Positions 15,679-24,289 of a stretch of DNA of 34,547 bases are shown here, in pieces; positions within the stretch are counted from its first letter, which is position 1; each line of letters begins with the position of its first letter. The notes below the pieces were generated by a model that was not told the origin of the DNA, made no database searches, and was given only the letters and a program-made list of their open reading frames with translations. A program made the translations under genes and the position numbers. The stretch is taken from assembly GCA_013140605.1 (NCBI GenBank), contig JABFSL010000090.1:1-34547 (forward strand), written 5' to 3'. The DNA comes from Anaerolineales bacterium. GTDB lineage: Bacteria > Chloroflexota > Anaerolineae > Anaerolineales > Villigracilaceae.

Positions 15679-18012
15679 TTACTTATTTATCAAAGCCTGC
15701 TTCACCGCTTCATAAACATCCACAACGCCATATCCAAACACATTACTGGACTGGCCGCCGCCCGCACATAGCTCAGGGATATTACCCTGATATTGCTGGG
15801 CGGTATCTCTGATGAGTTTTTCGGTCGCATCGATATCACCGATCAAATTCGGCTGGGCTGACCAGATCAACGCCACCACGCCCACGATATGCGGCCCCGC
15901 CATCGAAGTGCCGCTAAATTCAGCGTATGTATTTTCAGGTGTGGATGAAAGAACATTCACGCCCGGCGCAACAATATCGGGTTTGGTGCGATTGGAACCA
16001 TCCGCAACAACAGGCCCGCGGCTGCTGAAATCTGCCATGTCTCCAAACTGGTCAATTGCGCCAACTGAAAAAACCGAATCATAGAGTGGGAGCGGAGACT
16101 CAACCGTTTCGCACATTGGGCCATCATTGCCAGCTGAAGCAACCACAAAGATACCCGCATCTCTTAAGTTGTTGGCCGCGTATAACAACGCATTCGGGTC
16201 ACAGCCTTCAAGAGTTGGGCAGCCCCATGAATTATTCAAAACATGCGCGGCCTGACTCGGGTCGCCGTCTTTAAATGGGTCACCTCCATGCGGGAACGGC
16301 GCGAGCATGAATTGCATACAATCCAAATACAATGCGGGGTTGGCAAGGTTTCGATCCAAATTCACACAGCCGATCCATTGCGCTTTGGGCGCAACACCAA
16401 TTCCATTCGCGCCGAGGATCGTTCCCATCGTATGCGTGCCATGTCCGCCTTCATCATTCGGTGAAGTTGTATCATCCCACGGATCGAACCAGTTGTAATC
16501 ATCGCCTTGTGTCACGCCGCGATATTGATTGTGAATGGCGGGATGATTCCCATCCACGCCCGAATCAGATTGCCCGACCACGATCCCTTCGCCGCGCACA
16601 TTGAATTCATCCCACACTTTGTCCGCGCCGATCATGGAGATATTCCACTGTATACTGCCGTCCACTTCGGAGATATATCCGGGCTGAGGAGAATCGTCAG
16701 GAACAGCACGCAGGCGCGGGCTTGGAATGACGCGGTCCACTTCGGGGCGAGTCATTAAATAAAGGCGCACCAAAGTCCCGCCGCGGACCTCCATCGCATT
16801 TTCCAAATAATACGGCGTGTACTCCACACCCACAGAATCAAAAAATCTTCTCAGTTCAGATTGTGTTTCATTGGCATGTTCGGTTAATTTTTCGAACGCC
16901 ACATGCAAGCGTTCATCGCGGTCTTTGATGTTGGCAACATCGGAAAGATCCGCTTGATCTTTTAGGATGACAAAGAGACGGTCACCATAATTTCCAGGAT
17001 TGCCAAACATTAAAAACACTGCGATGACAACAAGCCATGTGATGCCAGCTCCTGCCCAGCCAATCGCGCGCTTCGTTCTGGACCCTTTGCCTGCTCCCGT
17101 TACGAAACGCAGGATCAGCGCGACGATGCTTGTCACAACCCCAATGGCGATCACGATGGCGGCTGTTTTTGTGGCAATGCCGGCAATGTCGCCGAGGACA
17201 ATTGTCAACTCGGTCGGGTCGAAGAGCGCCAGCCCCGCAAACGCCAGCAATGATGTGGCCGCGCCCGCCGCGAATTTGGAGGGCATGACCGCAGAAATTG
17301 CAAACGCAAACGATGGAAGAATGGCAAGCAGAAGCAATTGCGAACCGTCATAACCAAGCACGGATGCGAGTAATGCCAACAGCGCGCCAATTCCGACACC
17401 ATCCAAAAGTAAATTCTCAGTTGTGGATTCGATCAACGTGGCGGCGAGAAAACCAAATGAAATTCCCGCAAGCAGATTCAGGAATGTATCGCCAAACGAC
17501 CCGAATGAACCGTAGATCGCAAACGGCAAAAATCCAATGCCTGCGATGACCAATCCAAACGGCAATGAGGCGCGATCCCATTCAATTTTATTTTTATTTT
17601 TTCGGGCCAATATCACAACGCCCGCGCCGATCAAACAAATAACAGCCTGTGATATGGAACCAAGCTGATCATTATTTGGGCCGATCAAACGCAATAGCAA
17701 AGCGGGAAATGCCATCACCGCTGCGCCAGCCAAACCCGCGTATACAGGTTTGAAACGATCATCATTTGTAAAACGCCATAAGACAGTAAAGACGACTGTC
17801 ATCAAAACGGCTTGCGCAGCCAGACCGATCAGCCCGGCAGGAGCGAGGTTTTTCAAACTCAAGGATGTGATCGCACTTTGTTCCGTTGACCACAACATAA
17901 AATGATAAATGAACAGGCATATCGGCATGGGCAGTACAAAGAACAAAAACAAGACCAGCGCGCCTGTGGAACGATTTTTGGGTTCTGGAGTTGTAGTTTC
18001 CATTTCGGTCAT
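15679..18012 (-). CDS. S8 subtilase fused to an N-terminal polytopic membrane region
   Basis: In this 777-residue protein, residues 18-338 form about eight to ten hydrophobic segments with little hydrophilic sequence between them. Residues 343-430 resemble an Inhibitor_I9-type propeptide (DRLFVILKD..., ending VRLYLMTRPEVDRV). Residues 465-770 are a complete subtilisin domain: D483 in GQSDSGVD, H524 in GGHGTH, oxyanion N629 in ASAGND, and S703 in GTSMAGPH, with Cys residues that could pair (C549, C565, C598, C604, C634, C755). The catalytic part would be outside the cell, tethered by the membrane region. GAGG precedes the ATG. Ordinary subtilases carry a simple signal peptide, so the large membrane domain is unusual. 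Confidence 0.9.
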   Translation of the reverse strand: MTEMETTTPEPKNRSTGALVLFLFFVLPMPICLFIYHFMLWSTEQSAITSLSLKNLAPAGLIGLAAQAVLMTVVFTVLWRFTNDDRFKPVYAGLAGAAVMAFPALLLRLIGPNNDQLGSISQAVICLIGAGVVILARKNKNKIEWDRASLPFGLVIAGIGFLPFAIYGSFGSFGDTFLNLLAGISFGFLAATLIESTTENLLLDGVGIGALLALLASVLGYDGSQLLLLAILPSFAFAISAVMPSKFAAGAATSLLAFAGLALFDPTELTIVLGDIAGIATKTAAIVIAIGVVTSIVALILRFVTGAGKGSRTKRAIGWAGAGITWLVVIAVFLMFGNPGNYGDRLFVILKDQADLSDVANIKDRDERLHVAFEKLTEHANETQSELRRFFDSVGVEYTPYYLENAMEVRGGTLVRLYLMTRPEVDRVIPSPRLRAVPDDSPQPGYISEVDGSIQWNISMIGADKVWDEFNVRGEGIVVGQSDSGVDGNHPAIHNQYRGVTQGDDYNWFDPWDDTTSPNDEGGHGTHTMGTILGANGIGVAPKAQWIGCVNLDRNLANPALYLDCMQFMLAPFPHGGDPFKDGDPSQAAHVLNNSWGCPTLEGCDPNALLYAANNLRDAGIFVVASAGNDGPMCETVESPLPLYDSVFSVGAIDQFGDMADFSSRGPVVADGSNRTKPDIVAPGVNVLSSTPENTYAEFSGTSMAGPHIVGVVALIWSAQPNLIGDIDATEKLIRDTAQQYQGNIPELCAGGGQSSNVFGYGVVDVYEAVKQALINK

Positions 18013-18040
18013 TTTTGCCTCTTTATATTTTGGTTAAGGT

Positions 18041-18067
18041 GTAGGGGCGGGGTGACCCCGCCCCTAC
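18041..18067. repeat. 12-bp GC-rich perfect palindrome abutting a stop codon
   Basis: GTAGGGGCGGGG (18041-18052) is inverted at 18056-18067 around a 3-nt TGA loop. It touches the TAG stop of the minus-strand YitT-like gene. There is no T-run, so it may stabilise the 3' end rather than terminate. It is of a type often dispersed in bacterial genomes. Confidence 0.85.
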
Positions 18068-18714
18068 TAATCTTCAGGTGCCTGCGGAATCTCCGCTTCC
18101 GGGCCGTGAGGTTGAACTTTGAATAATTTAAATCCCCATTGCACAGAAGGCCCAACCAGCAGGGCATAGATCAATGTGCCGATCCCGACCGGCCCGCTCA
18201 GCAGCCAGCCGACCGTCACCACCGTCACTTCAATAATTCCGCGCGCCACACGCAGACTCATTCCAGTCGTGCGCTTGATCGCCAGCATCATACTGTCACG
18301 CGGACCTGCGCCCGCATCCACACCAATATAGATCGCGCTGGCAATACCCATCAACAGGATCGCCAGCAATAACATTCCGATCTGCAGCGGCAGGTTATCC
18401 GTCACAGACGGAACCCGCGCAAGCATAAAATCCTCCCACGGCCCAATGGACAGAATATTCGCCAGAGTCCCCCAGCCCATGCGCTCACGCATGAGCAGCG
18501 CGCCAGACAAAACAATAAAGCCCATAATCACAGTCATCGTGCCGGGCGTGATATGTAACAGGTTCGCCAGCGCCACTTCCAACACCGCCCAGGCGCTCGT
18601 CCCAATATTGCCGCGGATCATCAATGCAATCGCAGTGCCAAATAACAAAAAGCCGATCTGTATCCGCAAAAAATCGCGCGGAAAAGTTTTCCATCGAACA
18701 GGTTTAAGCAGCAT
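18067..18714 (-). CDS. YitT/YczE-like integral membrane protein
   Basis: The 215-residue protein has about five membrane helices. The family pattern is visible: FGTAIALMIRGNIGTSAWAVLEVAL at the N-terminus, IYIGVDAGAGPRDSMMLAI in the middle (the D-x-G-x-GPRD motif of the YczE/YyaS/YitT group), and GPVGIGTLIYALLVGP at the C-terminal end. Members are conserved inner-membrane proteins of uncertain transport or regulatory role. I chose the ATG at 18714 because GGAG lies 5 nt upstream. The longer frame to 18777 would overlap the divergent acetyltransferase gene. The tail (GPEAEIPQAPED) is acidic and cytoplasmic. Confidence 0.82.
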   Translation of the reverse strand: MLLKPVRWKTFPRDFLRIQIGFLLFGTAIALMIRGNIGTSAWAVLEVALANLLHITPGTMTVIMGFIVLSGALLMRERMGWGTLANILSIGPWEDFMLARVPSVTDNLPLQIGMLLLAILLMGIASAIYIGVDAGAGPRDSMMLAIKRTTGMSLRVARGIIEVTVVTVGWLLSGPVGIGTLIYALLVGPSVQWGFKLFKVQPHGPEAEIPQAPED

Positions 18715-18756
18715 AATTCTCCATTGTTTTTTTTCAGCGATGATACCATGATGTGA

Positions 18757-18762
18757 TAGACT
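18757..18762 (+). promoter_or_regulatory. candidate -10 box for a leaderless acetyltransferase mRNA
   Basis: TAGACT ends 7 nt before the A of the ATG at 18769, so the predicted transcription start would coincide with the start codon. There is no SD in the intervening CGCCGC. Confidence 0.4.
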
Positions 18763-18768
18763 CGCCGC

Positions 18769-19212
18769 ATGACCCAAATGATCGAAACCCGTCGCGACTC
18801 ATTCACCATCAGCACCGATCCCGCCCGCCTGGATATTGACGCCATCTGCGATTTTTTCACACGCGCCTACTGGACGAAAGGCCGTCCGCGCGAACGCACT
18901 GAACGCGCGCTCGCCAACTCGTTAGTCTTCGGCGTATATGAAGGCACGAGACAGATCGGCATCGCGCGCGTCATCAGCGATTACTCCATCTTCGCGTATA
19001 TCTGCGATGTTTTCATTCATGAAGATTACCGCGCACACGGTCTCGGCAAATGGCTGATCGAAACTGTCATGTCCCACCCCGATCTGCTCGGTCTGCGCCG
19101 CTGGACTCTCGTCACACGCGACGCGCACGGTCTGTACAAGCAATACGGATTCAATCCCCTTTCAAATCCCGATAGCTGGATGGAGATCATTCGGCCATTT
19201 CCAGATGAATAA
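18769..19212 (+). CDS. GNAT-family N-acetyltransferase
   Basis: This 147-residue single GNAT domain has a substrate region (FTRAYWTKGRPRERTERAL), beta strands VFGVYEGTRQIGIARVISD, and the acetyl-CoA pyrophosphate-binding motif A DVFIHEDYRAHGLGKWLIETVM (about 83-104, with the R-x-x-G-x-G core as RAHGLG). LVTRDAHGLYKQYGF with the usual C-terminal Tyr-Gly-Phe follows. It would acetylate a small amine or protein N-terminus; the substrate is not predictable. It is transcribed divergently from the YitT-like gene and lacks a Shine-Dalgarno sequence, consistent with a leaderless transcript. Confidence 0.88.
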   Translation: MTQMIETRRDSFTISTDPARLDIDAICDFFTRAYWTKGRPRERTERALANSLVFGVYEGTRQIGIARVISDYSIFAYICDVFIHEDYRAHGLGKWLIETVMSHPDLLGLRRWTLVTRDAHGLYKQYGFNPLSNPDSWMEIIRPFPDE

Positions 19213-19258
19213 AAATAATATTCAATGCGATCATTTCAGGTAACGCTTCAAGCGTAAC

Positions 19259-21592
19259 TTATTTGTTTCCAAATCGGAGTATATTCGCCAATAACAATCT
19301 CCACCGCAAACGCGACCAGTTTCTGATGGCATTATTTGCGTCTTCGCGGGTTGGAGGCAAAGGCGCGAACAGACTGTTCGAAAAAAGTTCAGTTAATTGT
19401 TCGACCTCGGTACGGGCAGGCACGAGCCAGTTTTGCAATCGGGGTGAAACCTTCATGGAAGATAGGTACTGAATGAGTACAAAAGCATACGAGTGCGCTG
19501 TCTCGCTCCTCGAAGCGAACCCTGTCACGGGTCGGGCGAGGCGGCGTAAACGCCCATATAAAAGCTGAGTCGTTCGCGAAGGGTCAAGCCGGGAAAGACG
19601 GAACGAGTCGTATCCGATCCACAGCAAACCACAAACAAATATTATGAAAACTGAGAACCAAGCCCTGGTAAATACACTTTGGAAAAAGGGTGCGAACTTT
19701 TCTGTAAAGGATCGTTCCACTGGTAAAGCTTCCGCTATGGGCAAAGTTGATTCGTCCCGTTCTTCATAAGATATGACAGGCTGGCCCGCGGTTGGTTCGA
19801 ACTCCACCCAGCCGATATTCGCAAAATAAATTTCGACCCATGAATGGGCATAGTTTTCAGTGACGATGTACTGCGCGCGTTCAAAATCGTAGGCGCCATT
19901 GGCATATCCAATTACCAGCCGCGCAGGCAGACCCGCCGCGCGTGCCAGAACAACCATCGTTGTGGCGTAATAATCGCAATATCCCATCTGCAGATCAAAG
20001 AGAAAATAATCCGCCACGTCATGGCCCGGCGGAGGCGCGCCAACTTCGAGCGTATATGGAAACGTGCGCAGGTAACTTTCGATGGCAAGCGCGCGGTCAT
20101 ACGGAGTGGATGCGGAGGCGGTCAGCTCACGCGCCAATCCATGAACGCGCGCGGGTACTGTATCCGGCAGGGAGAGGAATTGACGGCGCACCCAATCGGG
20201 ATAGACAGCGGTGGATTCACGCAACGCCTTTGCATCGATATTCAACACCAGAGATTCAGCCTGATACGATTCTGTCGAAGCCAATGCCGCAAACATATTG
20301 GATTGAAGCAGCGGACTACTCTCAGCCTTGCGCAGCCAGACAGCTTTGAATGGTACGTCTGCGCGACGAAGAGTCCCCGCCCAATACAACCGATCACCTG
20401 CCTTGCCGGGAAATGTTACTGATTGCGTCAGGGCACGATACTCGGACGGAATCTCATCAACCAAAACTTCATCGGGCACAACGTCACCACCAAACGCTGG
20501 TGGATTTGACCAGCCAGCGCCGTTGTACACCTGATAAGTAAGCGTGCGCCAATAATGACGCGGAACAGGCACATGCGCAATTTCAGGCAAAGGAGGCAGT
20601 TCGCTGGTGGAGATTGTCATCACCAATTGTTTTGAAAGCTGCGGTCCGCCCGTGATCAAATGGGAGCGGGGCAAGCCGCTTCCTATGCCGGTAATATTCG
20701 CATTGCCCTGCACGGGTTCAAGCCCCAATGCCTCACCCTGCGTCCCCGATATTGTCTGTGCGCGCCTTTCACGCAATTCATCAATAATCTCCTTAACCGA
20801 AACCGAGGATGCCATTGACGAAAAAACTGTCAGCGCCATAGCCAGTACAACAACAACGATAAGCGTATCAATACTTGTGCTTTCGGAGTAATCCGTTTTT
20901 GAAAGTTCCCAACGCTTCCTTTGTTCCGCAAAACTCGTCAGACCCAGCAGGAATAACAGCAAGCCAAGATGCAGCCATAGAGTTTCAATCTCTTTGCCGC
21001 TGTAGTTGATGACGAAAGCCAGCAACAGTGTGGTTGGGAATATGCCAGCCAATAAACGATTCTTGCGCCACATCTGCCAGCCTGCCCAAACCGCAACCAG
21101 CCACAGAACCAGGCACCAGATCATTGTGCGGATAACGGGGTCTTCGATCGGGGTTCCGTTCAAATAACCTGCAAACCACTGAACGATTCGGATTCCAAGT
21201 CCCAGGCTTTTTTGAACAAGTTCCTCCCTTGCCAGAAGCAGAGCGGACAAGTCCGCTGGTTGACGGGAGGAAATCATTTTGAATAATGATGGAATAAAAG
21301 CGAGCGAGTTTTTTACAGCATCGAGCAGGGAACTCCATATCCCGCCAATACGGATGATCAACGCCAGCGGCCCAAAGGCCAGAAGAATGACTGCAGCAGA
21401 AATTCTTTTTATGTTCGATGAACTTAATCCCAATGCAATGGATGCGCCAAATATTGTAATTGGCAGCAACAAGTTCAAGTCCACACCGCGCAGGAGATTG
21501 GTCAATGCCAAAGGCAGGCAGGCCAGCGCACCCAAGGAAAGTAAAAAGCCCGCTTCCTGAATTCGGAATAACTTTAGAAAGGGCCAGGTCAT
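19259..21592 (-). CDS. membrane-anchored transglutaminase-like protein (TgpA/DUF3488 type)
   Basis: The 777-residue protein has about six to seven N-terminal helices (to about residue 240), an extracytoplasmic region containing a transglutaminase-like core, one further helix near 640, and a cytoplasmic tail. The catalytic triad is Cys539 in GYCDYYAT, His583 in AHSWVEIY, and Glu599 in EFEPTAG (Glu instead of Asp is frequent in this family). Such proteins nearly always travel with DUF58 and MoxR genes. Here the DUF58 gene lies directly upstream and the two overlap by ATGA (21589-21592), which fixes this start. The ORF extends further upstream into the DUF58 gene, but that start is not needed. 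Function in the cell envelope is inferred; the family's reaction is poorly known. Confidence 0.87.
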   Translation of the reverse strand: MTWPFLKLFRIQEAGFLLSLGALACLPLALTNLLRGVDLNLLLPITIFGASIALGLSSSNIKRISAAVILLAFGPLALIIRIGGIWSSLLDAVKNSLAFIPSLFKMISSRQPADLSALLLAREELVQKSLGLGIRIVQWFAGYLNGTPIEDPVIRTMIWCLVLWLVAVWAGWQMWRKNRLLAGIFPTTLLLAFVINYSGKEIETLWLHLGLLLFLLGLTSFAEQRKRWELSKTDYSESTSIDTLIVVVVLAMALTVFSSMASSVSVKEIIDELRERRAQTISGTQGEALGLEPVQGNANITGIGSGLPRSHLITGGPQLSKQLVMTISTSELPPLPEIAHVPVPRHYWRTLTYQVYNGAGWSNPPAFGGDVVPDEVLVDEIPSEYRALTQSVTFPGKAGDRLYWAGTLRRADVPFKAVWLRKAESSPLLQSNMFAALASTESYQAESLVLNIDAKALRESTAVYPDWVRRQFLSLPDTVPARVHGLARELTASASTPYDRALAIESYLRTFPYTLEVGAPPPGHDVADYFLFDLQMGYCDYYATTMVVLARAAGLPARLVIGYANGAYDFERAQYIVTENYAHSWVEIYFANIGWVEFEPTAGQPVISYEERDESTLPIAEALPVERSFTEKFAPFFQSVFTRAWFSVFIIFVCGLLWIGYDSFRLSRLDPSRTTQLLYGRLRRLARPVTGFASRSETAHSYAFVLIQYLSSMKVSPRLQNWLVPARTEVEQLTELFSNSLFAPLPPTREDANNAIRNWSRLRWRLLLANILRFGNK

Positions 21593-22881
21593 TTTAATTT
21601 CCGCCAAGTCATATCGCCGGGCGGGCGCGCAGAGACGGCTTTGCCTGTTGGCATGATGCGCCACTCCCACTGTCCCCGCCAGCCTGGACGAGCTTCGGGT
21701 TGCAGGAGCAAGCTGCGGTTAAGAATGAAACGGGAAATCCCCATTTGCGCGAGAATATCCGAAAGTGTATCCGCATGATTCGTGGAGCCGAAAGATGCGG
21801 GGTCCAGAAGAAGAATAGTAGGAGTGATGCCGCGCCACATCAAGGAAGTCAGCGGTGTAAGCCATTCGCTGTTGATCGAAGGTGTAATGATGATAATACT
21901 CGTACGATGACCAAGCGTCGGGCCAGCGCGTACGAGCAGATCCGCAAGCGGTAGTTGACCGGGCTGGAGCGTGGCCAGCGCGCGCGTCATTTGCATGCGA
22001 TGGTTTTCATCATCCTGTTTTGGTTTCAACCAGACCGTTTGATCGCCGCTCGCAAGCAGCCCCACAGAATGTCGGGCACGGAAGCCGCGATCCGCAAGCG
22101 ACATGGCAAGAATCACGCCCAGTTCAAGAGTGGATTCCCAACCATGACCAGCCTGCGCATTTGCTTCGGCATCCAGCACGATCCACCAATCGTTTGCTGG
22201 AGAGCCATCCAGTACGCGTGTGTAAAGCGCATTGCGCCGCGCGGTTGTAGGCCAATGGATCTGTCTTAACGGTTCGCCATGTTGGTATTCATGAACAGTG
22301 AGCGCATTGACAGTTTGCTCCGGTGAGTTTGGCCGCGGCCGTCCATCCCCAAGCCAGCCCGCAGGCATGATCTCCACCTGCGGCAAAGGAATCACTGGAG
22401 GCATGACCATCAAAGAGACGCTTTCCGGCTGAACTATCTCAACAGTAAAAACGCCAAGCGGATCACTGCTGCGCAGCGTTGTCCCGCCGAGTCTATACAC
22501 TCCACGCTGTGTGCATATTCCCGCCGTGTGCCATTTGTTCGTTTCCTGATTCGCGACACCGATGGCTCGCGCCGCGGAATAATCAGGCAAAGTTGAATGG
22601 TCTACCACCTCGACCCATGTGGCTGGCACCAGGCTGTCATTTGTCAAAGTAAATTGTTCTTCCAGCTTATCGCCCACCTGTGCCCACGTAAAACGGACTT
22701 CGCGCGTTAGATGCAAATTGTCTCTTAACGAACGTATCCACAACCAACTGACCAGCAGCGCACCGCCGAAAGCAGTCAGCATTGCCTGCCAGACTTTGGA
22801 TGGATCGAGCAATTGCATCACCAGCATCGCAATCGTCAACAAAGGTAACAAAACCGAGTTAAGTCTCACGCGCGAGATCAT
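21589..22881 (-). CDS. DUF58-domain membrane protein
   Basis: The 430-residue protein begins with two hydrophobic helices (LLPLLTIAMLVMQLL and AMLTAFGGALLVSWLW). A beta-rich extracytoplasmic-type segment follows (RGVYRLGGTTLRSSDPLGVF, the characteristic G-x-x-x-DPLGLF-like turn). The DUF58 core is VHEYQHGEPLRQIHWPTTARRNALYTRV, where the family signature is R-x-Y-x-x-GD-x-x-R-x-I-x-W. A vWA-like C-terminal domain follows. The start at 22881 is chosen because a TATAAT box ends exactly 7 nt upstream. It forms an operon with the transglutaminase-like gene. No MoxR AAA+ gene is in the window. Confidence 0.87.
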   Translation of the reverse strand: MISRVRLNSVLLPLLTIAMLVMQLLDPSKVWQAMLTAFGGALLVSWLWIRSLRDNLHLTREVRFTWAQVGDKLEEQFTLTNDSLVPATWVEVVDHSTLPDYSAARAIGVANQETNKWHTAGICTQRGVYRLGGTTLRSSDPLGVFTVEIVQPESVSLMVMPPVIPLPQVEIMPAGWLGDGRPRPNSPEQTVNALTVHEYQHGEPLRQIHWPTTARRNALYTRVLDGSPANDWWIVLDAEANAQAGHGWESTLELGVILAMSLADRGFRARHSVGLLASGDQTVWLKPKQDDENHRMQMTRALATLQPGQLPLADLLVRAGPTLGHRTSIIIITPSINSEWLTPLTSLMWRGITPTILLLDPASFGSTNHADTLSDILAQMGISRFILNRSLLLQPEARPGWRGQWEWRIMPTGKAVSARPPGDMTWRKLK

Positions 22882-22887
22882 AATTCC

Positions 22888-22893
22888 ATTATA
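22888..22893 (-). promoter_or_regulatory. consensus -10 TATAAT placed for a leaderless DUF58 mRNA
   Basis: TATAAT on the minus strand ends at 22888, 7 nt before the A of the ATG at 22881. No clear -35 is visible. Confidence 0.5.
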
Positions 22894-22906
22894 CGCTTGG
22901 TTGCGG

Positions 22907-22912
22907 TAAGAT
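22907..22912 (+). promoter_or_regulatory. candidate -10 TAAGAT placed for a leaderless RlmI-type mRNA
   Basis: TAAGAT ends 7 nt before the ATG at 22919, with no Shine-Dalgarno between. Together with the minus-strand TATAAT it makes a compact divergent promoter of under 40 bp. Confidence 0.4.
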
Positions 22913-22918
22913 AGACGC

Positions 22919-24100
22919 ATGCCCATTACTCTCAACCCAAACCGTGAAAAAAGTTTATTGCGACGCCATCCCTGGGTCTTTGCCAGCGCGATTAAATCTG
23001 TGGATCAAGAAACCGCTTCAGGCTCGACCGTTGACCTGCTCTCGTCCGAAGGGCAGTTTCTCGCCCGGGCATCCTACTCCCCCATTTCGCAGATCCGCGC
23101 GCGCGTATGGACGTTTAACGACGAACCTGTTGACAGGGAATTCTTCCGCAGAAAGATCAAGTCCGCGATCGAAGTGCGTCAACGGTTGAAGGTTGAAGGT
23201 CAAACGAATGCCTATCGCCTCATCCACGCTGAATCAGATGGCATCCCCGGCCTGATCGTTGACCGCTATGACGATGTGCTTGTTTTACAATCCCTGACCG
23301 CTGGCTCTGAATTCTGGAAGGAAACCATCGCCGATATTTTGGTCGAAGAAACGGGAATTCAAAACATCTACGAACGCTCCGATGCCGATGTGAGGGAATT
23401 GGAAGGGTTGAAGCCTGTCACCGGAGTTTTACGCGGAGCCAATTACGATTTACGAATTACGATTTACGAGCATGACTTAAAATTTCGCGTTGACTTGGAA
23501 CACGGTCACAAAACAGGCTTCTATCTCGACCAGCGTCACAACCGTCACCGTGTCGGCGAATTTGCAAAAGACCGCGATGTTCTCAATTGTTTTTGCTACA
23601 CAGGCGGATTCTCCATCCACGCACTGGCGAACGGAGCAAAATCAGTCCTATCTGTCGATTCATCGGCTGATGCGCTGGCCTTGCTTGAAGAAAATATCGC
23701 CATCAACCGCGTCCCCGCTGACCGTCACACTTCTCTTGAAGGCGACGTTTTTCAATTGCTAAGAAAATTCCGAGACGCAAACCGTTCCTTCGATATGATC
23801 ATTCTCGATCCGCCAAAATTTGCGCCCACCGCAGCGCACGCTGAAAAAGCATCGCGCGCTTATAAAGACATCAATTTACTGGCGTTCAAATTATTACGCC
23901 ACGGCGGAATGTTATTCACCTACTCCTGCTCAGGCGGAATCGACGCGGCCCTATTCCAAAAGATCGTCGCCTCCGCCGCACTGGATGCGGGAGTGGACGC
24001 GACGATCATCGAGCATTTGTCACAAGGCAGCGATCATCCCGTCAGTTTACATTTTCCAGAGGGGGCGTATTTGAAGGGATTGATTTGTGTGAAGGGGTGA
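22919..24100 (+). CDS. rlmI: class I rRNA methyltransferase, RlmI (23S m5C1962) type
   Basis: The 393-residue protein is close to the length of E. coli RlmI. Residues 1-80 are a PUA-like domain with LRRHPWVFASAI and a QIRARVWTF strand. A central EEHD region (ESDGIPGLIVDRYDDVLVLQ) follows, then the Rossmann methyltransferase: HGHKTGFYLDQR (195-206), VLNCFCYTGGFS (motif I, 221-232), ILDPPKF (295-301), and the catalytic Cys337 in TYSCSGG. It methylates a cytosine of 23S rRNA using SAM. Two heptamer tracts lie in frame (23184-23204 and 23442-23469). The second encodes NYDLRITIYE in a loop that, against my memory of E. coli RlmI, is about four residues longer. Confidence 0.9.
   Translation: MPITLNPNREKSLLRRHPWVFASAIKSVDQETASGSTVDLLSSEGQFLARASYSPISQIRARVWTFNDEPVDREFFRRKIKSAIEVRQRLKVEGQTNAYRLIHAESDGIPGLIVDRYDDVLVLQSLTAGSEFWKETIADILVEETGIQNIYERSDADVRELEGLKPVTGVLRGANYDLRITIYEHDLKFRVDLEHGHKTGFYLDQRHNRHRVGEFAKDRDVLNCFCYTGGFSIHALANGAKSVLSVDSSADALALLEENIAINRVPADRHTSLEGDVFQLLRKFRDANRSFDMIILDPPKFAPTAAHAEKASRAYKDINLLAFKLLRHGGMLFTYSCSGGIDAALFQKIVASAALDAGVDATIIEHLSQGSDHPVSLHFPEGAYLKGLICVKG
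23184..23204 (+). repeat. GGTTGAA heptamer tract inside rlmI
   Basis: Two perfect GGTTGAA units are followed by GGTCAAA, coding for RLKVEGQ. This period-7 design recurs in the window. Confidence 0.7.
23442..23469 (+). repeat. ATTACGA/TTTACGA heptamer tract inside rlmI
   Basis: Four heptamers (ATTACGA, TTTACGA, ATTACGA, TTTACGA) make two copies of a 14-mer, coding for YDLRITIYE at the junction between the EEHD and methyltransferase domains. Confidence 0.9.
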
Positions 24101-24115
24101 TTCTCTACCGTACAA

Positions 24116-24238
24116 ATGTCGTTGCGAGGAGGAGTTTTGCTCTTCCCGACGAAGCAATCTCCTGTTTCAAGCGATATTTCAGTTTCAAGGGAGATTGCTT
24201 CACCGCCATAGTACAAGAGCGGCGGTTCGCAACGACAT
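24116..24238. repeat. dispersed imperfect palindrome, ATGTCGTTGCG...CGCAACGACAT
   Basis: The ends are an 11-bp perfect inverted pair. The interior has AAGCAATCTCC inverted against GGAGATTGCTT. It is a longer copy of the element at 8221-8303, placed just after the rlmI stop codon. No real gene is seen in the interval 24101-24324. Confidence 0.85.
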
Positions 24239-24289
24239 CAAGTTATAAAATGTATGGTAGACAGAGGGATAATAAAATCAATATCGATG

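Noticed and set aside
18715-18777. Longer start for the YitT-like protein
   Set aside because: It overlaps the divergent acetyltransferase start; GGAG supports the ATG at 18714.
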